From NCBI GenBank assembly GCA_031272505.1, contig JAISTQ010000008.1:1-57144 (forward strand): a stretch of DNA of 57,144 bases, written 5' to 3'. The position numbers and the translations under genes are program-made. The DNA is from Propionibacteriaceae bacterium. GTDB taxonomy: Bacteria; Actinomycetota; Actinomycetes; Propionibacteriales; Propionibacteriaceae. The notes beneath the pieces were generated by a model that was not told where the DNA came from, made no database searches, and saw only the letters and a list, made by a program, of their open reading frames with translations. This document shows positions 1 through 9,285 of this stretch, piece by piece (positions within the stretch are counted from its first letter, which is position 1; each line of letters begins with the position of its first letter).

Positions 1-40
1 AAGCCTGGCCCGCGAGTGGGGGAATCGACACCGAAAAGGA

Positions 41-239
41 GGGGAGATGGAACAGAGACACAACCCGAACCATCCCCGAGGGCGAAACGACTCCGCAAAG
101 GAGTGAGGGAGCAAAAGAGTGAGCGGGTGAAAGAATGAGCGATTCCGGAGGCAAAAGCTGCCGGAATAGCGCCGGAACCGCTCATTCTTAAGTGGTCGGC
201 GCGGGCCAACAGGTGGGCAGGGGGAGACGGTTGGCCCGC
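41..239. other. Cluster of inverted repeats, possible structured RNA or 5' leader
   Basis: No gene is supported in 1-380. The stretch holds stacked hairpins: 42-50 with 70-77 (one bulge), 90-94 with 100-104 around a GCAAA loop, 131-140 with 180-189 (AAGAATGAGC/GCTCATTCTT, perfect), a nested pair 142-148 with 161-167, and 201-210 with 230-239 (GCGGGCCAAC/GTTGGCCCGC, perfect). Several loops are A-rich. I do not see the conserved cores I know for RNase P RNA, tmRNA or SRP RNA. It may be an independent small RNA, a leader of the gene at 387, or terminators of a gene left of the window. A TAGGCT -10-like box lies at 358-363. Confidence 0.35.
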
Positions 240-386
240 GAGTATTCGCAGCCCGGTTGAAGAGGGGTGTAGGGGAAGGGGAAACCAACATATCGCGCGA
301 TGTACCGAAGCCATTTAGAGCGCGTCAAGAACGACTGAGGTTTTTGGCGCAATCCATTAGGCTTTACGGAGAGGTAAGGAGTGTCG

Positions 387-1310
387 ATGACAACCAGCGA
401 CTTTGATTTGGATCGCAGCGTCTCGCAGGCGTGGACGGAGTTCTCGGATCGGTTGGCCGAGGTGGTGTCGGTGATGGAGCCGGGGTCGACGTTGACGTTG
501 TACACGCGCGAATCGGAGCTGCCGAATGAGGAGCCGTACATCCGGTTCAGTTGCGACGCGAACTACAACCTGTGCCTGGAAGTTTCCGGGAATGCGGAGC
601 TGTCGTTGGATTTCCTGTTGACGGACGCGCAGGAGCGCCAACTGGTCGAGTTGGGCTGGACGCCGCCGAACCTGAAGGTGGAGCCGCAGGTGAAGAACTG
701 GCGGCGGGTGATTCCGCAGGAGCATTCCGGGCTGGCAGCCGACGCGGCAGTGTCGGTGCTGGAGGAGGTCTTCGGCATCACGCATCCGATTTTCTTGCGG
801 CCTGACCACCTCTCCGAGCTGTTGAACCCGCCGCAGACAGCCGTGACGGGGGAGGCGGGGTATTCGATTGGCGAGCTCACCGCCGTCACCCCGATGGCGC
901 CGGATCATCTGCGTCAATTGGTGGCGTTGGAGCTGCACCGGATCTTGGGCGAGATGCCCATGGAGGAGGCCGGCGAGTTGGCGGTGCGCAAAGGCTCCAC
1001 CATGATTTTCGCCCGGATCGTGCCGGACACCCGCGAGGTGATCATCTATTCGCCGGTGGTGCACGACATCGCCGGGCGCACCCGCGCGGCCGAGCTGCTC
1101 TCAGATCTGAACACCCGGGGCCGGATGGTGAAGTTCATGCTGCTGAACGACAAGGTGATCATCTCCATCTCGGTGCTCACCTACCCGTTCGTGCCGGCGC
1201 ACATCAACCAGGCGTTCACCATGGTCGCCGAGGTGGCCGACGAGATGGACGAGAAGCTCGCCAAGGCGCTGGACGGCAAGACCTTCTTTGAGGGGCTCGA
1301 CGAAGAGTAA
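387..1310 (+). CDS. TY-Chap / YbjN-type domain protein, function unknown
   Basis: A 307-residue soluble protein with no signal peptide or membrane segment. The acidic N-terminal half and the later segment (from about residue 165, after a PMAPDHLR sequence) resemble the tandem TY-Chap domains of actinobacteria, related to type III secretion chaperones and YbjN. That family has no agreed biochemical role; a peptide-binding chaperone role is suggested from fold only. Two starts are possible: GTG at 381 with GGAGAGG six bases upstream, or ATG at 387 with AAGGAG five bases upstream. I chose ATG. The gene stands alone, 81 bp before uspA. Confidence 0.7.
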   Translation: MTTSDFDLDRSVSQAWTEFSDRLAEVVSVMEPGSTLTLYTRESELPNEEPYIRFSCDANYNLCLEVSGNAELSLDFLLTDAQERQLVELGWTPPNLKVEPQVKNWRRVIPQEHSGLAADAAVSVLEEVFGITHPIFLRPDHLSELLNPPQTAVTGEAGYSIGELTAVTPMAPDHLRQLVALELHRILGEMPMEEAGELAVRKGSTMIFARIVPDTREVIIYSPVVHDIAGRTRAAELLSDLNTRGRMVKFMLLNDKVIISISVLTYPFVPAHINQAFTMVAEVADEMDEKLAKALDGKTFFEGLDEE

Positions 1311-1391
1311 CCCGCAATCATTGCGTGCACCTCCATCGGTGAGCGCCAGGCTCAAGTAGACTGGGCACGTTAGATTTCTAGCGGAGGAGTT

Positions 1392-2294
1392 ATGCCGAAG
1401 TACTATGACGGCCCGCCACGGGTGCTGGTCGGCTATGACGGTTCGGCTGATTCCCATGCCGCTTTGCGGCTGGCCTGCCTGGAAGTGGTCTCCCGCGAGG
1501 CGGAGTTGCTGTTGGTGACGTCGATTGACGACATCGTCTTCGGCTCGGCTTGGAACGTGGTGCTGGACGCCAACGAGTTGAAGCACAACGCCGCCCGGCA
1601 GTTGAACGAGGCGGTGCAGTTGGCGCAGGCCGAAGGGGTCCCGCTGCCCGAAATCTTCACCGACGTGGTGATGGGCAATCCCGCCCAGCAGTTGACGCGG
1701 CTCTCCGAGCGGGTGAGCCTGGTGGTGATCGGACGGCGTTCGGTCTCCGGCGGCCGCCCCTACACCGGCTCCACGGCGGTGCAGTTGGCCGGCACCTGCC
1801 GTTGCCCGCTGCTGATCACCTCGGCTTCCCACAAGCTGCCCGAGCAGGGCATCGAAAAGCTGACGGTGGGCGTCGATTCCAGCCGGAACCGAGGCCGGGT
1901 GGCGCTCGCCTGGGGGTATGACATCGCGGATCGCTACGAGGGGGAGCTGCGGGTGTTGAACGTGGTGCGTTCCGCCTCGCCGGGCCGCTGGTTCTCCTCG
2001 TCGAAGCTCTCCGAAGCCGAGCTGACGGCCGCGGTGGATTCCGCGCAGTCGAAGGTGGCGGCCATGGTGGAGTCGTACGCGGACGCCAACCCGGATGTCG
2101 ACACCACCGTGGAAGTGGTTTCCGGCGAGCCGTTGAAGCTGCTCACCGCCGCCTCCAAGGAATCCGATCTGCTGCTGGTGGAGGTGCAATCCTCCTTCCC
2201 GTCCTACGCGGTGGGCGGCATCGCCCGGGGCATCATCACCCATTCGGCTTGCCCCGTCGGCGTGATCCGCTCCAAAGAAGCCTATGCCGGGTAG
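1392..2294 (+). CDS. Universal stress protein with two UspA domains
   Basis: A 300-residue tandem UspA protein; mycobacterial two-domain Usp proteins of this size bind ATP and respond to stress or hypoxia. The first domain starts VLVGYDGSADS at about residue 11. It has the nucleotide-binding stretch VVIGRRSVSG followed by TGSTAVQLAG (around residues 112-133), close to the G-2x-G-9x-G-S/T signature. The second domain begins near residue 155 (LTVGVDSSRNRG) and its loop is more degenerate. The start ATG follows GGAGGA at short spacing, and a TAGACT box at 1357-1362 could be its -10. The stop lies five bases before the hrpA GTG, so the two are probably co-transcribed. Confidence 0.88.
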   Translation: MPKYYDGPPRVLVGYDGSADSHAALRLACLEVVSREAELLLVTSIDDIVFGSAWNVVLDANELKHNAARQLNEAVQLAQAEGVPLPEIFTDVVMGNPAQQLTRLSERVSLVVIGRRSVSGGRPYTGSTAVQLAGTCRCPLLITSASHKLPEQGIEKLTVGVDSSRNRGRVALAWGYDIADRYEGELRVLNVVRSASPGRWFSSSKLSEAELTAAVDSAQSKVAAMVESYADANPDVDTTVEVVSGEPLKLLTAASKESDLLLVEVQSSFPSYAVGGIARGIITHSACPVGVIRSKEAYAG

Positions 2295-2299
2295 CTGGC

Positions 2300-5200
2300 G
2301 TGAACGTCACCTTCCCTTCGTTGCCGATCGCGGCGCACGTCGAGGAGTTGACGGCCGCGATAAAGGCGCATCAGGTGGTGGTGGTCGCCGGGGAGACGGG
2401 CTCGGGCAAGACGACGCAGCTTCCCAAGATCTGCCTGCTGGCCGGCCGTAAACGCATCGGGCACACCCAGCCGCGCCGGATCGCCGCCCGCACCGTAGCC
2501 GAACGCATCGCTTCCGAAATGGGCGAGCCGCTCGGGCAGACGGTCGGCTACCAGGTGCGCTTCGTGCAGCAGACGAGCCAACAGACGCAGATCAAGCTGA
2601 TGACCGACGGCATCATGCTGGCCGAGATCGCCCAAGACCGGATGCTGCGCCGCTACGACACCATCATCATCGACGAAGCCCACGAGCGTTCCCTGAACAT
2701 CGACTTTTTGCTGGGCTACCTGAAGTATCTGGTCACCAAACGGCCCGAACTGCGGGTGATCATCACTTCGGCCACCATCGACACCGAGGCGTTCGCCCGG
2801 CATTTCAACGCGCCGATCATCCAAATCGAGGGCCGCACCTACCCCGTCAGTGTCGAATACGCCGACGCGGAGGCGCTCGCCGACGACCCGAACGACGCTA
2901 TCGCCGCTGCCGTCGCCGATTTGTCGCGGCGGGTGGACGGCGACATCCTGGTCTTCTGCGCGGGGGAGCGGCAGATCAAAGACGCGGCAGACGCCGTCAA
3001 CGGGCTGAAACTGCGCGACACCGAGGTGGTGCCGCTGTATGCGCGGCTGCCCGCCGCCAAGCAGCACGAGGTGTTCCAGCCGCATCGGGGCCGCCGGGTG
3101 GTGCTGGCCACCAACATCGCGGAAACTTCGGTGACGGTGCCCGGCATCCGGGCGGTGGTGGACACCGGGGTGGCCCGGATCTCCCGCTACGACACCCGCT
3201 CGAAAGTGCAGCGCCTCCCCATCGAGCCGATCTCGCGCGCCTCGGCCGACCAGCGGGCAGGCCGCTGTGGACGGCTCGGGCCGGGCATCTGCGTGCGGCT
3301 CTACACCGCCGACGACTACGCCAGCCGCCCCGAATACACCCCGCCGGAGATTTTGCGCACCTCGCTGGCGGCGGTGATCCTGCAGATGGCCTGGGCGCGG
3401 CTCGGGCCCATCGACGGTTTCGGCTTCATTGACCGGCCGGACGCGAAGCAGATCAGCGACGGGCTGAAGCTGCTCGAAGAGCTGGGCGCCATCGTCGTCA
3501 AACGCACCCGGCGCACCCAGCCGGAACTCACCGAGGTGGGCCGCCACCTGGCCCGGCTGCCCATCGACCCACGGCTGGGGCGGATGCTGGTGGAAGCCCA
3601 GCGCCTGGGGGTGCTGCGCGAGGTGCAGGCGATCGTGGCCGGGCTCTCCATCATCGACGTGCGCGAATACCCCGCCGAGGCGCGCGAGCTGGCCACCGCC
3701 TCGCATCGGCGCTTCAACGCGCCCACGGAGACCGAATCGCCGAAAACTGAGCCGTCAGACATCTTGGCGGTGCTGCGGCTCTGGCAATACTTGCGCGGCA
3801 AACGCAAGGCGCTCTCGTCCAGCGCTTTTCGGCGGCTCTGCCGCGACGAATACTTCAACTACCTGCGCACCCGCGAGTGGCAGGAGCTTTACACCCAGCT
3901 CAAGCAGATCTGTGACGAGATCGGCCTGGAGCGCGGCCACCGGCACCCCGACGGGGCCGAAGCGGACCGCATCCACATCGCGGTGCTTTCCGGGCTGCTC
4001 TCCCAGCTGGGCGTGCTGGACACCCGGACGCCAACCCCGACCGGCCGCCGGCAGCCGATCCCGGAGTATCGCGGGGCGCACGGCTCCAGCTTCCGGCTCG
4101 CCCGCGATTCGGCGGTGAAACGCGCCGAACTGGTGGCGGCGGTGGAGATCGTGGAGACCAGCCACCGTTACGCGCACACGGTGCTGCCCGCCGAGCCCGA
4201 ATGGGTGGCCGAGGTGGGGGCGCACCTGCTCAAGCACCGCTACTCGGAGCCGCACTGGGCGGCCAGCCGGGGCGAATGCGTCGCCGACGACGCGGTGACC
4301 CTCTACGGCATCCAGATCTTCGAGCGCCAGGTGGTCTCCTATGGCGGCATCGACCCGATCTTGGCGCGCGAGGTGTTCATCCGCTCCGGGCTGGTCGAGG
4401 GCGACCTGCGCGATTTCCGGCATCGCTTCTGGCATCACAACAACCGGGTCATCGCCGAGGCCCGCGAATTGGAGGACCAAGCCCGCCGGGCGCTGGTGGA
4501 TGAGCAGGCGCTCTTCGCCTTCTATGACGCGCGAATCCCGCCGGGCATCGTGTCGGTGGCCCATTTCAACTCCTGGTGGAAACGCGAGCAGCGCCAAAAC
4601 CCGCACCTGCTGGACTTCCAGCTCGATGAGCTGGTCGAGGATTTCGACGCCGAGGAGTATCCGCAAAGCTGGACGGTCGGGGCGGTCGACTATCCGATTG
4701 CCTACGCCTTCGAGCCGGGGGCGTCTGACGACGGCATCACCGTCCAAATCGACATCGGGCAGCTCAACGAGGTGGATCCGGCCGCGTTCACCTGGCAGAT
4801 CCCGGCCTTCCGCGTCCAGTTGGCCACCGAGCTGATCCGCAAGCTGCCGAAGCAGTACCGGGCCCAGCTCGTCCCCGCCCCGGACACCGCCGCAGCCGCC
4901 GTGGCGATGCTGGAGCCGCGGGTGGGGCAGCCGTTCATCGCGGCGTTGACGGAGGCGATAGCCAGCGTGAAGGGCATCCGGATTCCGCTGGACGCCTGGC
5001 AGCCGACGGCGATTCCGGAGTTCCTGAAGGTGCATTTCGAGGTGCTGGACGGCGAACGGGTGATCGCGGGCGATGATCTCGCCGAGATCCGGCAGCGGTT
5101 GGCCCCGAAGGTGGCAAAGCAGTTGAACCGGGCGGCCAGCCGGTTCGTCCATCCGGGGGCGACCAGTTGGGTTTTCGGGACGCTGCCGCTGCAGACTCCC

Positions 5201-5953
5201 GGCAACGGTTGGCTGGCGCTCGCCGACCAGGGGAAGAGCGTGGCCGTCAAAGTGTTTGACGCCGAACTTTCCGCCCAGCGCGCCCAGTTGGCCGGGCTGC
5301 GCCGGCTGGTGGTCTTGAACTCGCCGGACACCACCAACTATGTGATCGCCTACCTGTCGAACCCGGACAAGCTGGCTTTGGCGCTCTCGCCCTACCACGG
5401 GGTGCCCGCGTTGCTCGCCGACGCCCGGCTGGTGGCCGCCGCTGGGGAGGTGGACGCTCCCGCCGTCCGCGACGAGTCCGCCTTCGCGGATTTGCTGCGC
5501 CGCGCCCGTCCCGACGCCGCGAAACGGCACCTGGAGTTGGTGCGGTTGGCCGCCCGCACGCTGCGCAACTACGGGGAAGTCCAAAAGCTGCTGCCCGCCG
5601 CGCCCAAGGAGACCGCCGCCGACATCCGCGTCCAACTCGACAACCTGATCTTCGACGGTTTCCTGCGGGCCACTTCCCAGCCGTGGTTGGGCCGGCTGCC
5701 GGTGTACCTGGAGGCGATGCTGCAACGGCTGCGGGCCGCCGCCGAGAACCCGTACCGGGACGCCACCCGAGCCGAGCCGGTGCTGGAGTTGGAGGACGAA
5801 TACGCCCGGTTCCTGAAGACCAAACCGAGCCCGTTAGCCGACGAAATCCTCGAAATTGGCTGGTTGATCGAAGAGTTCCGAATTTCAGTTTTCGCGCAAC
5901 GACTAGGCACTTTACGCCCAGTTTCGGCCAAGCGAATCCGAGCGCTGCTCTGA
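2300..5953 (+). CDS. hrpA: ATP-dependent RNA helicase HrpA (DEAH box)
   Basis: A DEAH/RHA-type RNA helicase, 1217 residues from GTG 2300, close to the usual 1300 of HrpA. Visible motifs in order: Walker A GETGSGKT (residues 31-38), TQPRRIAA, DEAH (about 130), SAT, the C-terminal helicase motif TNIAETSVTVPGI and QRAGRCGR, then the helicase-associated/OB region and the long C-terminal DUF3418 region typical of HrpA. HrpA family members act on structured mRNA and rescue stalled ribosomes in E. coli; the actinobacterial role is inferred. The reading frame is open upstream to 2249, but only GTG 2300 leaves the uspA end free. Shine-Dalgarno support is weak, consistent with translational coupling. 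Confidence 0.93.
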   Translation: MNVTFPSLPIAAHVEELTAAIKAHQVVVVAGETGSGKTTQLPKICLLAGRKRIGHTQPRRIAARTVAERIASEMGEPLGQTVGYQVRFVQQTSQQTQIKLMTDGIMLAEIAQDRMLRRYDTIIIDEAHERSLNIDFLLGYLKYLVTKRPELRVIITSATIDTEAFARHFNAPIIQIEGRTYPVSVEYADAEALADDPNDAIAAAVADLSRRVDGDILVFCAGERQIKDAADAVNGLKLRDTEVVPLYARLPAAKQHEVFQPHRGRRVVLATNIAETSVTVPGIRAVVDTGVARISRYDTRSKVQRLPIEPISRASADQRAGRCGRLGPGICVRLYTADDYASRPEYTPPEILRTSLAAVILQMAWARLGPIDGFGFIDRPDAKQISDGLKLLEELGAIVVKRTRRTQPELTEVGRHLARLPIDPRLGRMLVEAQRLGVLREVQAIVAGLSIIDVREYPAEARELATASHRRFNAPTETESPKTEPSDILAVLRLWQYLRGKRKALSSSAFRRLCRDEYFNYLRTREWQELYTQLKQICDEIGLERGHRHPDGAEADRIHIAVLSGLLSQLGVLDTRTPTPTGRRQPIPEYRGAHGSSFRLARDSAVKRAELVAAVEIVETSHRYAHTVLPAEPEWVAEVGAHLLKHRYSEPHWAASRGECVADDAVTLYGIQIFERQVVSYGGIDPILAREVFIRSGLVEGDLRDFRHRFWHHNNRVIAEARELEDQARRALVDEQALFAFYDARIPPGIVSVAHFNSWWKREQRQNPHLLDFQLDELVEDFDAEEYPQSWTVGAVDYPIAYAFEPGASDDGITVQIDIGQLNEVDPAAFTWQIPAFRVQLATELIRKLPKQYRAQLVPAPDTAAAAVAMLEPRVGQPFIAALTEAIASVKGIRIPLDAWQPTAIPEFLKVHFEVLDGERVIAGDDLAEIRQRLAPKVAKQLNRAASRFVHPGATSWVFGTLPLQTPGNGWLALADQGKSVAVKVFDAELSAQRAQLAGLRRLVVLNSPDTTNYVIAYLSNPDKLALALSPYHGVPALLADARLVAAAGEVDAPAVRDESAFADLLRRARPDAAKRHLELVRLAARTLRNYGEVQKLLPAAPKETAADIRVQLDNLIFDGFLRATSQPWLGRLPVYLEAMLQRLRAAAENPYRDATRAEPVLELEDEYARFLKTKPSPLADEILEIGWLIEEFRISVFAQRLGTLRPVSAKRIRALL

Positions 5954-5958
5954 AGGGC

Positions 5959-5964
5959 TAAGCT
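5959..5964 (+). promoter_or_regulatory. -10 box for leaderless PAC2 gene
   Basis: TAAGCT lies seven bases before GTG 5972, the spacing expected when transcription starts at the start codon. No -35 match is visible, and the PAC2 gene also lies only 18 bp after hrpA, so it may also be read through from hrpA. Confidence 0.35.
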
Positions 5965-5971
5965 GCTTTAC

Positions 5972-6865
5972 GTGCTCGATCCGATGGAACTGTATACGAT
6001 CCAACTTTCGGCCTGGCTGGATGTGGCCGACAAGCCGGTGGCGCTCATCCACCTGCTCGACGGCTACATTGACGCCGGCCAAGTGACGCACGGTTCCGCC
6101 CGTTACATCTTGAGCGAGTGCGAGCATGAGCCGATTGTGGTTTTCGACCACGATCAACTGCACGATTACCGCTCCCGCCGTCCGACTTTCACGTTCGATA
6201 CCTCCCGCTGGACGGAACTGCACGATTTCGAGCTGATCATCCACAAGGTGAAGGATGCGGCCAACAAGGACTTCCTGCTGCTCACCGGCCCGGAGCCGGA
6301 CAACCAGTGGAACCGGGTGGCGGCCGCGGTGATGCAGATCTGCAAGAAGCTGCCGGTCACCCAGTTGTTGACGGCCTCCGGGGTGCCGATGGCGGTGCCG
6401 CATACCCGTCCCACTTTGATCACCACCCACGCCACCGATCCGGCGGTGGTGCCCCGGAATCCAGCCTGGATCGACCGGGTGCAGATTCCCGGTTCGTTCT
6501 CGCACCTGCTGGAGTTCCGCGCTGGCGAGGCGGGGCTGCTGGGGCGCGGCTTCATCGCGCATGTGCCGCACTACCTCGCCCAGTCGCCGTTCCCGCTGGC
6601 GATCGCGGAAGTGTTGGGCCAGTTCAATGACGCGGCCGAGCTTTCCATCCCGCTCGCCGCCATCCACGAACAGTCCGCGCAGATCATGGAGTCGATCAAG
6701 GCCGAGGCTGGGGAAGACACCGACTTCCCGCACATCCTCGCCGCCTTGGAGGAGCAATATGACGAGATGCTCTCCTCCGGCGCCACCTCCGTCCCCTCCG
6801 CTGAGGAGATCGGGGCGGCTGTGGAACGTTTCCTCGCCGAACAGGACAGCCCAGAAAACAAATAA
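5972..6865 (+). CDS. PAC2 family protein
   Basis: A 297-residue member of the PAC2 family, named after proteasome assembly chaperone 2. Actinobacterial members are conserved single genes of unknown role, usually beginning MLDP as here. Recognisable features are the DGYIDAGQ segment (about residues 29-36), the DQLHDYRSRRP block (about 60-70) and TGPEPDNQW (about 103-111), all conserved in this group. The C-terminus is acidic and probably helical. GTG 5972 keeps the MLDP start; ATG 5984 is the alternative. No signal peptide. It sits between hrpA and tesB on the same strand with short gaps. A link to the actinobacterial proteasome is only suggested by homology. Confidence 0.85.
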   Translation: MLDPMELYTIQLSAWLDVADKPVALIHLLDGYIDAGQVTHGSARYILSECEHEPIVVFDHDQLHDYRSRRPTFTFDTSRWTELHDFELIIHKVKDAANKDFLLLTGPEPDNQWNRVAAAVMQICKKLPVTQLLTASGVPMAVPHTRPTLITTHATDPAVVPRNPAWIDRVQIPGSFSHLLEFRAGEAGLLGRGFIAHVPHYLAQSPFPLAIAEVLGQFNDAAELSIPLAAIHEQSAQIMESIKAEAGEDTDFPHILAALEEQYDEMLSSGATSVPSAEEIGAAVERFLAEQDSPENK

Positions 6866-6879
6866 ACCAGGGGGGATAG

Positions 6880-7779
6880 ATGCCAGGCAGTGTCGAGGAG
6901 TTGCTCGAACTGTTGGAACTCATACCATGCGGTGAGCACGTGTTTTCCGGGGCCGCCGAAGGGGTGGCCCGGATGCGGGTTTTTGGGGGCCAGGTGCTCG
7001 CCCAGGCGATCATGGCCGCCTACCAGACCGTCGGCAAAGACCGGATCCTGCATTCGCTGAGCGCCTACTATCTGCGTGGGGGAGTGGTGGGCACCCCGAT
7101 CACCTACACCGTCTCCTTGGTGCGGGACGGGGGGAGCTTCTCTTTCCGGCGGGTGAAGGCTTCCCAGGGGGAGCGGCTGATCTTTGACGTGGAGATGAGC
7201 TTCCACGTCGCCGAGCCGGGGCTGAACCACGCCGACCAGCCGCCTGCGAACGTCCCCGCACCCGATGACTGCCCGTTGCTTTCCGAGGTGCTGGCCGGAC
7301 GCTCGCGCAAGACCGCCGAAGCCTGGCGGCAAGAGTGGGGGGTGTTGGACACCCGCTTCGTCGCGGATACCTCAAGTGAAGACGAATATGGCCGTCCGGA
7401 TGCCCGGATGCAGGTTTGGGTGCGGGCCTCGTCGAAACTGCCGCACGATCCGCGCATCCACCAGGCGGTGCTCGCCTACGCCTCAGATTTGACGCTGTTG
7501 GCCGTCAGCACCGTGCCGCACCCGGTGCAGTTCGCCGGCCCCGGAATGCAGGTGGCCTCCATCAACCACGCGATGTGGTTCCATCGCCAGGCCCGCGTCG
7601 ACCAATGGCTGCTTTATGACGAAGTCTCGCCGTCTGCCTCCGCCGGCCTTGGCTTCAGCTTCGGCCGCCTCTTCTCCGGCGGCCAACTCATCGCCTCCGC
7701 CGCCCAAGAAGGCCTGATCCGCCTCATCGACCCTGCCGCCGTCCACGGCGCCAGCCTCGAATTCCGCGCCATGAGTTAG
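6880..7779 (+). CDS. tesB: Acyl-CoA thioesterase II
   Basis: A double hot-dog fold thioesterase of 299 residues (E. coli TesB is 286) that hydrolyses acyl-CoA to free fatty acid and CoA in the cytosol. Conserved TesB elements visible are VFGGQVLAQAIMAA in the first hot-dog, the HSLSAYYLRGG strand, FSFRRVKASQ, and in the second half the catalytic-region Asp in YASDLTLL, followed by INHAMWFHR and WLLYDEVSPSA. A GGGGGGAT run just before ATG 6880 acts as ribosome binding site. It is 14 bp after the PAC2 gene and is followed by a repeat-rich intergenic region convergent with sigB. Confidence 0.92.
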   Translation: MPGSVEELLELLELIPCGEHVFSGAAEGVARMRVFGGQVLAQAIMAAYQTVGKDRILHSLSAYYLRGGVVGTPITYTVSLVRDGGSFSFRRVKASQGERLIFDVEMSFHVAEPGLNHADQPPANVPAPDDCPLLSEVLAGRSRKTAEAWRQEWGVLDTRFVADTSSEDEYGRPDARMQVWVRASSKLPHDPRIHQAVLAYASDLTLLAVSTVPHPVQFAGPGMQVASINHAMWFHRQARVDQWLLYDEVSPSASAGLGFSFGRLFSGGQLIASAAQEGLIRLIDPAAVHGASLEFRAMS

Positions 7780-7796
7780 GGTACTCACTTCAAAAT

Positions 7797-7960
7797 CGTC
7801 ATCCTCGACAAACAAGCCCCTGACTAGGCAAAACGCATTGGTGTCTTGCATCCCTTTACCCGTCATCCTCGACACTGAGCCGCCACCAGCAAGGTTGTGT
7901 TTTGGTGTCTTGCATCCCTTTACCCGTCATCCTCGACCGTAGGTCGGGGATCCAGTGAGG
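7797..7960. repeat. CGTCATC-seeded intergenic repeat array (three units)
   Basis: CGTCATCCTCGAC occurs at 7797-7809, 7861-7873 and 7925-7937, exactly 64 bp apart each time. A 36-bp direct repeat spans 7838-7873 and 7902-7937. The last unit continues as an imperfect palindrome (CGACCGTAGGTCG) and ends GGGGATCCAGTGAG, a form also seen at 37709. The array fills the space between the convergent ends of tesB and sigB. No coding content is supported between 7780 and 8016. Confidence 0.7.
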
Positions 7961-8016
7961 AGGAGCGAAGCACTCCGACGAACAATAGCGTGTGAGCGAA
8001 GCGAACGCCACTCCCG

Positions 8017-8985
8017 TCAGGAACTCTTTACCGTCGCCAGCAGCTTGTCCTCAAGACGCAACTGGGCGATGGCGGCGCGCTCCAACTGGCGAACCCGCTC
8101 GGAGCTGATGCCCCACTCGGCGCCGATGTCGGAGAGCTTCGCCTGGCGACCGTCCAAGAGACCATAGCGGCGGCGGACGATGTCGGCGGAACGCTCGTCA
8201 AGCACTTCCAGCAGCTTCTCGACGTTCTCGCGCACGTCGGCGTCGATGACCTCGTCTTCGGTCCGGCTGCCCGAGGTCGTGGCGTCATTGTTGAAGACGT
8301 CAATCAGGGGGGTGTCGCCGTCGTCATCAATGGGGGCGTCCAGGCTGACATGCTCCTGGGAGTAGCGCAGCATGTCCATCACATACTTCGGATCACGGTC
8401 GATGGCCTCGGCGATCTCCTCCGCCGTGGCCTCGCGGTCCAGTTTCGCCTCCAGCATCCGCCGGGTGGAGAGCACCTGGCTGATCTGCTCGGCGATGTGT
8501 ACCGGCAGCCTGACGATCCGGCCCTGCTGGGCGATGCCACGGGCGATCGACTGCCGCACCCACCAGGTCGCGTAGGTGGAAAACTTGAATCCTTTGGTGT
8601 AATCGAACTTCTCGACCGCGCGGATCAGGCCGGCATTGCCTTCCTGGATGATGTCCAGCAGCGGCATCTGGCCATGGGCGTACTTCTTCGCCACCGACAC
8701 CACCAATCGCAGATTTCCGTTGATGAACTTCGCGCGGGCCTCCTTGCCCTCTTCGACCAGCCGTTCCAACTCGCTCGGCGGCACCTTCAACCGGTGCTTC
8801 GCGGCTTCAGCCGGGGGCAGTTCGCCTTTCAGCAACTGCTCGGCGTACAGACCAACCTCAATGCGCTTGGCCAACTCGATCTCCTCGACCGCGGTAAGCA
8901 GCGGCTTCTTGGCAATGTCCGCCAAGTAAAGCCCAACCGCGTCCTTCCCTTGCATCGGGTCGGCATTACCGTTGCTGGTCCCCAT
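8017..8985 (-). CDS. sigB: Group 2 sigma-70 family sigma factor, SigB-like
   Basis: A 322-residue sigma factor closely related to SigA in regions 1.2 to 4.2 but lacking the long N-terminal extension, as in mycobacterial SigB and streptomycete Hrd group 2 factors. Visible parts: region 1.2 (DAVGLYLADI, about residue 15), region 2 with FINGNLRLVVSVAKKY and the -10 recognition stretch [15 protein letters not shown] (about 130-144), region 3, and region 4 with RRRYGLLDG and the helix-turn-helix ISSERVRQLERAA. It directs RNA polymerase to stress or stationary-phase promoters in relatives. A GAAAGGA ribosome binding site precedes ATG 8985. It is transcribed divergently from sigA. Confidence 0.9.
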   Translation of the reverse strand: MGTSNGNADPMQGKDAVGLYLADIAKKPLLTAVEEIELAKRIEVGLYAEQLLKGELPPAEAAKHRLKVPPSELERLVEEGKEARAKFINGNLRLVVSVAKKYAHGQMPLLDIIQEGNAGLIRAVEKFDYTKGFKFSTYATWWVRQSIARGIAQQGRIVRLPVHIAEQISQVLSTRRMLEAKLDREATAEEIAEAIDRDPKYVMDMLRYSQEHVSLDAPIDDDGDTPLIDVFNNDATTSGSRTEDEVIDADVRENVEKLLEVLDERSADIVRRRYGLLDGRQAKLSDIGAEWGISSERVRQLERAAIAQLRLEDKLLATVKSS

Positions 8986-9130
8986 GGTTCGTCCTTTCGT
9001 CTTTCACTGACCACAACGGTTTTTGGTCCACATTTGTTCCCCAAACCCCCGAAAAACTTTCGACATACCACGCCTCCCCAATCCACACAAGCCCCCCACA
9101 TCCCTTTTCAGTTCACCCCATCCCCCTGCC

Positions 9131-9163
9131 GTCATCCTCGACCGAAGGTCGGTGGCGGTGAGA
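9131..9163 (+). repeat. Single CGTCATCCTCGAC terminal-type repeat unit
   Basis: The sequence starts CGTCATCCTCGACCG and carries the same small palindrome (CGACCGAAGGTCG) as the terminal units at 7925 and 37709, then diverges. It lies in the sigB-sigA divergent intergenic region. Confidence 0.55.
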
Positions 9164-9191
9164 TAGAGACGGGGACACGCGGGAGCTGGAT

Positions 9192-9220
9192 TTGACTATG
9201 GGCGAGGAGTGTGGCATAGT
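9192..9220 (+). promoter_or_regulatory. sigA promoter
   Basis: TTGACT (9192-9197), a 17-bp spacer and CATAGT (9215-9220) form the best sigma-70 type promoter in the window. The start point would be near 9227, leaving a leader of about 60 nt that includes a run of T at 9247-9254. Confidence 0.6.
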
Positions 9221-9285
9221 TGCGTTCAGCATTTGACAAGAGGGGCTTTTTTTTGTGCCCAAACCCGCCAGGTGGAAGGAATTCG

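Noticed and set aside
3755..5725. 656-codon open frame on the minus strand opposite hrpA
   Set aside because: Composition is His/Arg/Gln-rich as expected from the antisense of a GC-rich gene; hrpA has full helicase motifs.
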